A DNA stretch of 64,000 nt from Cannabis sativa. Lineage: Eukaryota; Streptophyta; Magnoliopsida; Rosales; Cannabaceae. The stretch lies in assembly GCF_029168945.1 (NCBI RefSeq), contig NC_083601.1, positions 74,141,595 to 74,205,594 on the forward strand. The letters are read 5' to 3'. Shown piece by piece: positions 1 to 10,488 of the stretch; position 1 is the stretch's first letter, and each line of letters opens with the position of its first letter. The position numbers and the translations under genes are program-made. Below the pieces are notes generated by a model, which was not told the DNA's origin, did no database searches, and saw nothing but the letters and a program-made list of their open reading frames with translations.

Positions 1-1740
1 CTTTCAATACAAATTTGCCAATTATCTATTTTATTATTAAAGAGTAATTTATAAACACTATTATTCACAACCTTCCACCTCTCTAATTAATGTAATGAGA
101 CATAAAACTGAAAAATAATTTAAAAGAGATGAGGAAGAGAATATTAATGAGATGTATATCAAAAATCAAAAACATTGCTTATATAAGAAGATGCATGGAC
201 CTTTGATCCATAATTCAAATTACACATCCAATTTGAAAGCTTTAAGAGTCAAGAGCTAGCTAAGGTATATCCCATTTTTTTTAATTATTAATTATGTTTT
301 TATTTTTTATGATTTTGTTGAACATAAACTGTTTTTTCATAATTTTGGTTTTTTTTTATTTTTTTTCTTTCTCTAATTTTCTTGGTGTAACCATTTGAAA
401 ATTATTATGAGTGGAAGAACTTTAGTAACATGATGATTCTCTTCTTAACTGAGCCTTCTTGGTAAATTTAATAGTTTTTTGTTTATTTTTTTTTTCACTT
501 AACGTGAGGTTAAATTCAGTCCTAAAACTTTATAGCTTAATATAGTTAATTCTGGTTTACATTTGACACAATATTTTTGTATTACATATAGGTCGAGGTG
601 CATGAAAATATATATGTTTTATTTGTTTTTAAATATAATAAAGAGTTAAGTTTTTTGTATGTTTTTTTTAAAGAAAGAGAGTTAGTAATTATATTTGTAT
701 GGAGTAATAATTTAATTTTAGAATATAATATAGATAACGATAATATTGAATAAATAAATATAAAATTTATTATCACTTTTATATACACATAAAAAATATA
801 TAAAAAGGCAATACAAAATGATATTTAAAAATTAACGCGATATTAATTTTGTATTATAATTAGAAACTATTTATATATGTCTAAAAAGAATATAAGTAGG
901 ATTTATATATATATAAAACAGTTGTAGCACTCAATACAATTACATGTGTATATTATTATATAAGTTATTCAATAAATATTTTATATTATAAATAATGAGC
1001 TTGATTTTGTAAGAAAGGTAATTTATATATGTATGCAAAGTCTAAATTTTGATAAAAATAAGCCTATAAATTTACGTTATATGTAATATAAATAATCTAA
1101 TTAATTAATTAATAACTATATTTTAAGGAAAAATACAGCGAGAGGTATTTAAAAAATATATAATAATAATGAAAGGAACTAATAAAGCCATTTTTAAAAT
1201 AGGGTAATTTTATTATTTTACTATGAATATTACATGATTAAAATAAGGGGATTAGTGTGCATATAATCTTGTAATTTTTTCTCTTTCTTTTTCTTTTTTC
1301 TTTTTTTTTTTTTTTTAAAAAAAAGACATCATTTTATGATAGGATTGTCATGATTTGGAGGATTATCTACAACACTATCATGTCGTTGTGTCAGTTCAAA
1401 GTACGAAGACAAAAAAAATCCAATTGTTGATGATGAAGTTGGTGATGATGCAAGTAATTAGTTCGAACGTGTTTATCAAATTTTATTTGAATTTCCAATT
1501 ATTAATTTGTTGTGTAATTTTATAAATAAATAAGTGTTGAAAATAAAAGGAGAAAAGAGTCAAAATTTAGATATGTTCCAATAATCGTAAATTATGTTTC
1601 AAACTATAATATGTTCACTTATTCAATAAATTTGAACTTTGCTATTGCAATACATCATTTAAAAAATTCATCTCTTATTAATCTTACAATACAATACTAT
1701 ATTTTATATTACATCGCTCATTCAGTACAAAGATTATAAT
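1..1740. other. A+T-rich intergenic DNA, nothing recognised
   Basis: Very A+T-rich sequence with homopolymer runs (for example T-rich and A-rich stretches around 1280-1325). The only open frame above 60 codons is low-complexity and matches no family I recognise. A TATA-like string lies at about 178-187, but no coding region follows it. I see no gene, RNA gene or complete element here. Confidence 0.6.
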
Positions 1741-1753
1741 TATTGTGAAAAAA

Positions 1754-1780
1754 CCACGCGGAGCGCGGATTAGTGACTCT
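1754..1780 (+). mobile_element. Relic Helitron-like 3' hairpin
   Basis: CCACGC-GGA-GCGCGG at 1754-1768 forms a 6-bp stem with one A/C mismatch, which a single G-to-A change would explain. It is followed by an attagtgact-like tail. It closely resembles the better preserved hairpin at 2020-2034, so it is probably an older or truncated terminus of the same family. The CTAG end is not preserved. Confidence 0.35.
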
Positions 1781-2019
1781 CACAATCCGCACAATCTAAT
1801 ACAATATATATGTATAAAAATACGGATAAAAAATTAATATATAAATAAAATAAAATAAAATATATAAATAAAATAAAATAATAAAAGTGCTATTCATGGT
1901 CATATTTTTAATTTTAATATTATTACTTTGTTTATAATACACACATCTAAATGTTATATTTTAGATTATATAACTCAAGTATAATATATATTTATATAAT
2001 TTATAAAAGTTGGGTAACA

Positions 2020-2047
2020 CCGCGCGAAGCGCGGCTTAGTTCCCTAG
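2020..2047 (+). mobile_element. Helitron-like 3' terminus
   Basis: CCGCGC-GAA-GCGCGG (2020-2034) is a perfect 6-bp G+C-rich hairpin in A+T-rich DNA. Nine bases later comes CTAG (2044-2047), followed by T. A hairpin just upstream of CTRR, with insertion before T, is the known 3' end of plant Helitrons. I found no matching 5' TC end or RepHel coding sequence, so the length and autonomy of the element are unknown; it may cover much of 1-2047. Confidence 0.5.
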
Positions 2048-2246
2048 TTTTTGTATAAAAGTAACAAGAATATTTTGATAAGCATAGTGGGTGTGGTATG
2101 ACCGTAGGATTTCGTATGAGCTTGATGCATAGTACGTCCATTAGAATTTTAATACAAGCATGATGTGTCGCATGGATGTAATGTTTTTGTATGTTGCATA
2201 GTATGATCGTTGGATATCATAGCATATATATTTTGAGTTTTCATAG
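2048..2246. other. Unassigned flank of the solo LTR
   Basis: About 200 bp between the Helitron-like end and the solo LTR. It ends in CATAG, which nearly matches CTTAG just after the LTR at 42151-42155. No gene is visible. It would be contiguous with position 42151 before the insertions and so could belong to the same old element as the antisense ORF, but I cannot show this. Confidence 0.4.
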
Positions 2247-3207
2247 TGTTACGAAAAATATAAACAATACGCAAGTGCACGTAATCAAGTAGTAAACTCA
2301 CACAGGTGAGGTCGAACCACAGGGAATTGGACTGAATACTACTAGATTAAATTTATGATTCTATTTGGCAAACCAATAATTTTTATGATTAAAACACAAA
2401 ACAAGAGTATCAAGAATCTAAAAGTAATAGCAAAAGAATTAATCAAGATGATAAAAATAGGGAAGAGAATTCTCTTGATTTATTTACTCAATTGTTAATG
2501 CTTAATTGCTATCTTTTTTCTTGATGTGAATGACAGATTACACAATTTAACCTAATTCTTTTCAGATCTTTTAGGTCCTAAATCACATGTTCTCTAATTA
2601 ATCTCTAAATTAGAAAAACAAGTAATGAGCTTTATGTTGGGTTTTATGCCCAAAATAAAACTCTTTACAATCTGATTAGTTATCAACATAAAAAATTTGA
2701 AGTGATTGATGTTTGCATGAATTCTACATGCTAATGGTTTAATATGTTTAATATGTTTATTACATTCATATACACACAAAATCAGTTAAATCCAGATCAT
2801 ATGTTTATTCACAATTACAGTATCGTCAACACAGTGGAATGTGATTTTGATCATATGAATCAAAAGACTTGGTCCCTGTTTCATCAGTGTTATTGGGTTT
2901 ACACTAATGTGATAATCAGCGATGATGTATACTTACACTTGGAGTAAGTGTTATGTTCTTTCCAGGACATTAGTAAAGTATACTAGTTTCGAATGTATGG
3001 AGTATACATTGGACTGGACCGATATTGCAACTAAGTTAAGATATTACAAACTTACCGTTATACATATCTTTCCAAGTCAATATCAGTAGTTGATCTTAAG
3101 ATTAAAAGAATCTAAATCCTGATATGCTTAGGCTCAACTCAGGAGTGCTATTCATGTTCTTTGATTTATTAGTTAACTCTACTTTTGGGTCAGGGTGATA
3201 CGTATAT

Positions 3208-5443
3208 TGTAAAGCCCGCTTAGTTAATTTGGAAATTAGCAGTTGGTTATGTTTAATCATGAAATTATTTATAGTCATTTAAATAATTTATTATTGATAT
3301 TTATGGAATTCAGATATGCATGAGTATGTTATTAGTAGCTTTTATGTTTCGCATTTCCGGTGTCCGGTATTTTGGAACGCGGCGTTTGGCTCAGTAGAAA
3401 TCACAACTTAGTATGTTAGTATTTTGGGGACGGGTTTTAGACATTGGGAATGTCGGGAATGGCCGGGAATTTAGAATGTCCCAAAAATACCCCTTTAGTA
3501 TGATTTTTATGATTTTATGGTGGAGGGGCAAAATGGTCTTTTTGCCCCATTAGTGTTTTGTCTTTTATGATTTAATAAATGAATTAAATGTTTATTTCTA
3601 ATTAATCTTTTTGGCTGAAATGGTTTTATTAAGATGGTTTAAATGACTTTTCTTTCATTTTACTACACTTAGAAAATTCCAAAAAAAAACTTTCAAACTC
3701 TCTCTTTCTTTCCCTTCCATTTTCGGCCAGCCTTGAGCAGCTAGGAGGGGGTGTTTTTCCTTTGATTTTGGCTGGTTATTCATCATCCTTTAAGGTCTAT
3801 TGCAAGCTAGGTTGGTTCATGTCTCTTTCCCTCTTTAAATTCTTGAAGAAAATGTGTGAAAATGTGAAATGCATGTGGGTTTTTTATGTGATTCTTGCTG
3901 CTGTGATTTGAGGTTAATTTCAGAGGTTAATGCTTGTTAGATTAAGGCTAGTTAGGTTGTTTTGAAGCATGATAGTTAGATTGAGCTAAGCTTTGTTGTT
4001 TTTATGTAAAAAAATGTGATTTTTGAGAGAAAATGCTATGATATGTTTCTGTGTTATTGCTGGATGTTTATGTTAGTTTGCAGAGGTATTTTTATGCTTA
4101 GTTAAGTAGAATTAACTAGGCTAGGATGCATGTTAGTGGATTTAACCAAGTTTGAGTTCTTGAACTCAAAGCTTGGTCTTTAATGGTGAATTTGGTATAT
4201 GTGTGTTCTGGGTGAATTTGATGCCTTGGAATTGTCATTTGGGGCATATAGAGCAATTCGGGAAGGTTTCATGTGATTTGGGGTTGATTTGTGCAAGTTA
4301 TGAATTTTTGATGTTGCTGCCTGCGAGGAACCGGAATTCCGGTTGAGCATCCGGAAGTCCGGATGGGGTCCTGAATTTTCCCAGAACCGGAATTCCGGTT
4401 GGGCAACGGTTCTACGGTTGGGGGATTTTTCAGAACCCTAGTTTTCCTCGTTTTTGGGTTTTTAGGGGTATTGCCATGCTTTTTATCGATAGGGAAACTT
4501 TTAGTTTCGAGTTTTAGTCCCCGGGAAGTGATTTAGCGTGTCACTTATAGCATTGTGATTTTTATGGTTTAGGAGCCGATGTCCGGCCGTTCGGCTTGAT
4601 TCCGGTCGGGTTGACGGCACACACGAAATCGGAATCCGTAAGATTAGTATAACAAGTATGCATATGTAGATTACATGTTTAGCGTGCATGTAGGAAGCCC
4701 GCTAGATTACATTAGATATGTATTTAGGCTTCGAACCATCCAACCCCGTCACGTCGGTACATGTGCCGGAGTATGACCAGGCGGAGTATGGCCGGTTCGA
4801 CCGATCAGCCGACACTTGGTTGGTGGTTCGGTGCTATTGACCTATCCCGTCGGTACAGCCGGAGTATGACCGGCGGCGGAGTATGACCGGTTCGACCGAT
4901 CAGGAGGATACTTGTCAATAGTACCGTCCCCCGAACGTTCAAAACTCGCACCATGTTGGACATGGCGGTAGTGCTCAGTACCATGTTGGACATGGCAGTA
5001 GCGGGACTCAGTATCGTGTTGGACACGGCAGTCGGTTTTATGTATGATATTATTATGCTTTTCTTATCGAGTACGTCGACTCACGGTTTATGTTCATGTG
5101 TAGGTAAAGGCAAGGCCGTGGGCGATGGACCGTGACCGAGCATATGAGATTGTACATGTCGGGGCGGTTAGGCACGGAGCGTACGATCCTCGGGACAACA
5201 GGCCGAGATTTTTGTAAATCGTCGTTAGACGACTTTCATTTTGATGTAAAAGTTAAACAGTTAAAACGTTTGTAAATATTTTTATAAATCGGGATCCCGA
5301 GACTTTTGTAAAATGGTTTATAAGTTAATGAAAAAGCAAAATTTTAATTAATCACGTTTTTCCATAAACCTCGTTGATTAGCAACGAGCTGCACAGTACG
5401 TTTAAAAATCACGTATTACGCCTAAGATAGTTAGGGTGTTACA
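3208..5443 (+). repeat. Gypsy-A 5' LTR
   Basis: 2236 bp. Almost identical to the 3' LTR up to about 4400 and again after about 5220. Between these points it differs at many CAG/CTG sites (see findings). Hairpins at 4951-4965, 4981-4995 and 5015-5027 correspond to those in the 3' LTR. Confidence 0.95.
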
Positions 5444-5446
5444 ATT

Positions 5447-5459
5447 TGGTATCGTAGCC
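5447..5459 (+). other. Gypsy-A primer binding site
   Basis: TGGTATCGTAGCC starts 3 bp after the LTR. The family form, complementary to initiator tRNA-Met and seen in Gypsy-B and Gypsy-C, is TGGTATCAGAGCC; here CAG has become CGT. Confidence 0.8.
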
Positions 5460-5723
5460 GCTGTTGTCTTAGAAGATCGTCACGACATGTACAATCATCA
5501 TCGCCAGCTAGCTCGGTTCACGGTTCAGTAAGCCTTTATTGCTTTAGTAGTTTATTTTATTCAGTTATGAAAAAAGAAAAGCCTGTTAGGAAGCATGTTA
5601 GTAGCCTGATAGTAGAATAGGCGCATGTTTCATTTCTAATTTCCAAATTAAGCGGCATTAGTAAGCTCGCCTTGAATACGACCTGATATGCCAACTCTTG
5701 GTTTCGCAGGCGGTTCTAGTTAG

Positions 5724-6957
5724 ATGGACGCCAGGCGGACTACCAGGAGTCGGGGCAACTCCGTGGGGTCGAATCAGGGAGAGGGAGCTCGGTTTCCCCC
5801 ACCTGCTAGGGGCCGAGGTAGAGGTCCCCGAGGCAGGGCTCGTGGTCGGGGTGTTGAGAACCCGCCACAGGCTGCCCAGGCTCCCCGGCCGATCGTGGAG
5901 CCCCGAATTGGGAGTTACGGTTTGCGGAGATGCAAGCCGGGATCGAAGAGCAAGACCTCGAGATTCGGAGGTTGAGACAGCCAGGTGCTCCTGCAGCTCC
6001 GGTGCCGGCGGTTCCGGTGGCACCGCCCGCCGCCTGTGCCGAGATGGTAGTGGCGGCCCACAGATTGGAACCTTTATATGAGCGGTTCCGGAAGCAAGCA
6101 CCTCCGGTATTCCTGGGAGGTCCAGATGTGTCGAAAGCCGAGCAGTGGCTGACGGTGATTACCCGAATTCTGAATTTCATGGGTGTCACCGGTAATGACA
6201 GAGTGGTGTGCGCCACATTTCAGTTCCAGGAGGACGCCCTGGTATGGTGGGACATGGTGTCTCAGATTCACGATGTCACCACCATGACCTGGGAAAGGTT
6301 CCAAGAACTCTTCAACGCGAAATACTATAATGAGGCGGTCAGAAGCGCCAAGAGGAAAGAGTTCGTTCACCTGACCCAGCGGGAGAACATGAGTGTCACT
6401 GAGTATACTACTCAGTTTGACCGGTTGGCGAGGTTAGCCTCGGGAATTGTGCCGACCGACTTCAACAAAAAGGAGAAGTATCTGGACGGGTTGAATCCCA
6501 AGATCAGGCATGACCTGATGATTACCACAGACGACAGCACCACCTATGCTCAGATGGTGGAGAAGGCACTGCGAGCTGAGGGCGCAGTGGGGTGTATGTC
6601 TGAATTAGCCAGTACTCCGGTTAGTGGCGGAGCTCCTACCCCTCCTGCATCAGGCTTTAGTAGGGGGAGTAGTGGTTCGGCCATTGATCAGAGGAAGAGG
6701 GCACCCACTGCTTCCGGCGGCTCGAGTCAGAACAAGAGGTTCCGGGGGAACCAGAACAGAGGTAGTCGTCCTGGTGGTAATGAGACCCGATTCTCCTATC
6801 CCGAGTGCCCTAGCTGCAAGAGGCACCATCGGGGAGAGTGCAAGGGGCAGGGATGCTTTCATTGTGGCATGCCCGGGCACTTCAAGAGGGAATGTCCCCA
6901 GCTCCGACCAGAGGCACCGAGAGCTCCAGCGATACCCACTCCAGCCAGGGTGTTCGC
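5724..6957 (+). pseudogene. Gypsy-A gag (capsid/nucleocapsid), frameshifted
   Basis: Encodes the structural protein that would form the cytoplasmic particle and package element RNA. The start at 5724 (MDARR) corresponds to the MDAPR start of Gypsy-C gag. The N-terminal part is rich in Arg and Gly. A frameshift near 5890 moves the reading to another frame, in which the conserved gag core ([20 protein letters not shown], then WWDM, RKEFVHL and FDRLARLASGIVPTDF) continues to about 6600. A zinc knuckle of the form C-X2-C-X4-H-X4-C (CFHCGMPGHFKREC) lies at about 6856-6897, preceded by another Cys/His cluster (CPSCKRHHRGEC). A second frameshift near 6957 precedes protease. The gag cannot be made as one product from this copy, unless the shifts are consensus errors. 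Confidence 0.9.
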
Positions 6958-8577
6958 TATCACGCAGCCGATGCAGATGCCAGCCCATCAGTTGTTACAG
7001 GTCAGCTTTTTATTAACGACTCGCTTTATTCAGTGCTGTTTGATTCTGGGGCTACACATTCTTATGTGGCGGCCAGAGTCTTTAGTAAGTTGGGTAGACC
7101 CTTTGATAGATATGAATCAGGGTTTGGAACCCTGTTACACAGCGAGAATTGGTTATCTCCAATAGGTGTATTAGGTCTATGCCGATCAGGATAGATGGTA
7201 GAGAGTTAAGCGCTGATCTGATAGAGATGAACTTAGTCGAATTTGATATTATTTTAGGAATGGATTTCCTATCTAAATATTCGGCGAGTATTGACTGTAA
7301 AAGGAAGATGGTGGTCTTCCAACCGGAAAGTGAAGAACCGTTCGTGTTTGTGGGTTCGGTTCAGGGATCTCGGATCCCGGTGATCTCGGCTATGTCAGCG
7401 AGAGAATTATTGCACGGTGGGTGCTTAGGGTTTCTGGCCGTGGTGGTGGACACCACTCGGCCAGACACCATTCGGCCAGAGGACATCAGAGTGGTTCGGG
7501 AATTTTTGGACGTTTTTCCCGAAGAACTTCCAGGGTTACCACCGCAGCGGGAGATTGACTTCGTGATTGATTTGGCACCAGGGGTGGATCCGGTTTCCAA
7601 AGCCCCGTATAGGATTGCTCCAGCTGAACTTAAGGAATTGAAGATTCAGCTCCAAGGGTTGCTTGACATAGGGTTCATTCGGCCCAGTGTGTCACCTTGG
7701 GGAGCCCCGGTTTTGTTCGTGAAGAAGAAGGATGGATCTATGAGGATGTGCATCGACTACAGAGAGTTGAACAAGCTGACGGTGAAGAATAAATATCCAT
7801 TACCTAGGATCGATGACTTGTTCGATCAGCTTCAGGGGAAGACGGTCTTTTCTAAGATTGATCTCCGTTCGGGTTATCATCAGTTGAGGATCCGAGAGGA
7901 GGACATTCCAAAGACGGCTTTCCGCACTAGGTATGGACACTACGAGTTTCTGGTTATGTCATTCGGACTAACCAATGCTCCTGCAGCATTCATGGACCTG
8001 ATGAATAGAGTATTCAAGGATTTCCTCGATATCTGTGTGATTGTGTTTATCGACGACATCCTCGTGTACTCTCAGTCAGAAGAGGAGCATGAGTTACATC
8101 TTCAGATGGTGCTACAACGACTTCGAGAACACAAGCTCTACGCCAAGTTCAAGAAATGTGAGTTCTGGTTGTCTCAGGTGTCCTTCCTAGGACACATTGT
8201 GGGTAAGGATGGGATCAAGGTGGATCCCGGAAAGATCGAATCCGTCAGGGATTGGCCGAGACCGAAGACAGTGACAGAGATCAGAAGCTTCTTGGGGTTA
8301 GCTGGGTACTACCGTAGGTTCGTGGAGGGGTTCTCCAAAATTTCAATGCCCCTAACCGAGCTTACAAAGAAGAATCAGCGATTTATCTGGTCAGATAAAT
8401 GCGAAGCTAGCTTTCGTGAGCCGAAACAGAGGTTGATTACTGCTCCGGTACTAGCTTTGCCTTCGGACAAGGAGAAGTTCGTGGTCTATTGTGACGCATC
8501 CAAACAGGGTTTGGGGTGCGTATTGATGCAAGCCGATCGGGTTATCGCTTATGCCTCCCGTCAGTTAAAGGACTATG
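6958..8577 (+). pseudogene. Gypsy-A protease, reverse transcriptase and start of RNase H
   Basis: This is the enzymatic half of the polyprotein. Aspartic protease shows LFDSGATHSYVA at about 7038-7072 and the downstream IILGMDFL motif. A frameshift near 7140 separates the two, where Gypsy-B has an uninterrupted frame. Reverse transcriptase follows in the frame 7149-8577, with the catalytic FIDD at about 8048-8059, the [10 protein letters not shown] segment, and the connection region ending in [13 protein letters not shown]. RNase H begins with [12 protein letters not shown] and breaks off at RQLKDY, where Copia-A is inserted at 8578. The catalytic residues that are present look intact. Confidence 0.93.
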
Positions 8578-10474
8578 TGTTGGGTTTTATGCCCTAAATA
8601 AAACTCATTTCAATATAATCAGATTTACTTATTAATATAGATCAGAAATAACATTTAATGTTGCATGGTTCACATGATTTATTTCATGATTATACGTACA
8701 TAATGTATAAATTCATCTGAAACCCTTTTCACATACTTGATCCTGTTTATTGTGCTGTCAACACATTGGAAAGTAAACATGACTATGTGAATAAAGTTTC
8801 CTAGATTTATCAGACACAGGGTTTTACTGATATGATAATCTACAACAGAGTTTACTTGCATTTGGAGAAGTGCTATGTTCTTTCCAGAGCATTGGTTAAA
8901 GTAAAGCTCAGGTTGGATGCATGGAGTATGCATCGGAAGGGACCGATATTGAACTTTGACTTAGATTTATTAAACTTACCGTAATATCTATTCAAGTCAA
9001 TATCGCCTAGTTGATCCTAGATCAAATGATCTTAATCCTGATATGATTAGGCTCAATCTTGAAAGGCTATTCGTGTTCTTTGATTTGTTAGTTAAGCCTA
9101 CTTTTAGGTCAGGGTGATACGTACATTTTGGGAACACGGTAGTGCAATTGAGTGGTAGCGCTATCATAAACATGGAATCTATAGCTTCTATCTGGCGAAT
9201 AGTAAGCAAAGGATGATCTCCTTCGAGCTTGACCAAACGAATATAAATGGTGGAGTACTCATTTCACATAAGTTGAAATATCATTTATACGGGGTCAAGT
9301 GTTTTAAGGAATAAATACATTGTAGGGTGTAACGGTAATTTAATCCCTTTACAGTGTAGATCATTCATATAGAGGATCATTGATCACATTAGGATTATAA
9401 CAATGGATAACTAATGATGTGTCTATATGGTGGAACATATAGAGCATTCTATATAACTGAGAGTGCAATTCTAAGTTCTATGCGTGGATTCAACGAAGAA
9501 TTAATAAGTTAGTGAATTTTAGTGCTAAATTCTTGATCTACTTATTGGAAGCTCGGTTATATAGACCCATGGTCCCCCCACTAGTTGAGATAATATTGCT
9601 TGTAAGACTCATGTAATTGGTTTTGATTAATCAATTATAATTCTCAAATTAGACTATGTCTATTTGTGAATTTTCACTAAGTAAGGGCGAAATTGTAAAG
9701 AAAGAGTTTATAGGGGCATATTTGTTAATTATGATACTTTGTATGGATCAATTAATGAATATGATAAATGACAATATTATTTAATAATTATTTATAGTTA
9801 TTAAATAGTTAGAATTGGCATTTAAATGGTTGAATTAGGAAATTGGCATTTTTGAGAAAATCAGATACAAAAGGTGTTAAAATTGCAAAATTGCAAAAAG
9901 CAAGGCCCAATCCACTAAGTGTAGGGCCAGCCACTTTTGTAGGAAATTTAAACTGATATTTTCATTATTTTAATGCCAAATAATTCAAACCTAACCCTAG
10001 TGGAATGCTATAAATAGATAGTGAAGGCTTCAGGAAAATTACACTAAAATTTTCTATTTTTCCTTCAGAGAAAAACTTGAGCCTTTCTCTCTCCCTATCT
10101 TTAGCTGCCACTTCTTCTTTCTCTTCCCTCTTGAAATTTCGAAATTTCTTAGTGTATGAGTAGTGCCCACACACAGCAAGTGATACCTCAATCATAGTGA
10201 GGAAGATCGTGAAGAAAGATCATCAAGAAAGGAGTTTCAAAGATAAAAGATTCAGAGAAAGAGATCCAGGTTCGGATATTGATAATGCTCGCTACGTAAA
10301 GGAATCAAGGGCTAGATATCCGAACGGAAGGAGTCATATTATTCCGCTGCACCCAATGTAAGGTTTCTTAAACTTTATATGTGTTTAATTTATCGTTTTA
10401 GAAAGTTCTTATTTAGGATGTTAATAAACATACTTGTGAGTAGATCTAAGATCCTGGTAAAATAAATTCCAACA
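8578..10474 (+). repeat. Copia-A 5' LTR
   Basis: 1897 bp, TGTTGG...CCAACA. TATAAATAG at 10009-10017 is the likely promoter box, placing the transcript start roughly 30 bp later. Differences from the 3' LTR cluster in about 10215-10330. Confidence 0.95.
10009..10017 (+). promoter_or_regulatory. TATA box of Copia-A LTR
   Basis: TATAAATAG in the 3' third of the LTR, also present at 18215-18223 and at the matching places in both Copia-B LTRs (23656-23664, 31891-31899). The surrounding sequence is conserved among the four LTRs. Confidence 0.65.
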
Positions 10475-10476
10475 AC

Positions 10477-10488
10477 TGGCCTCAGAGC
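10477..10488 (+). other. Copia-A primer binding site
   Basis: TGGCCTCAGAGC starts 2 bp after the LTR. It resembles the initiator-Met-type site TGGTATCAGAGC with two changes. Copia-B has the same variant, so it is a family feature and not a mutation of this copy. Confidence 0.7.

Noticed and set aside
178..187. Promoter of a host gene or microRNA gene
   Set aside because: A TATA-like string alone in A+T-rich DNA, with no frame, no stable hairpin that I could see and no recognisable transcript downstream.
9965..10195. Open frame of 76 codons, repeated identically at 18171-18401
   Set aside because: It lies inside the two LTRs of Copia-A on the antisense strand and covers the promoter and leader. 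It is repeated because the LTR is repeated; composition is random.
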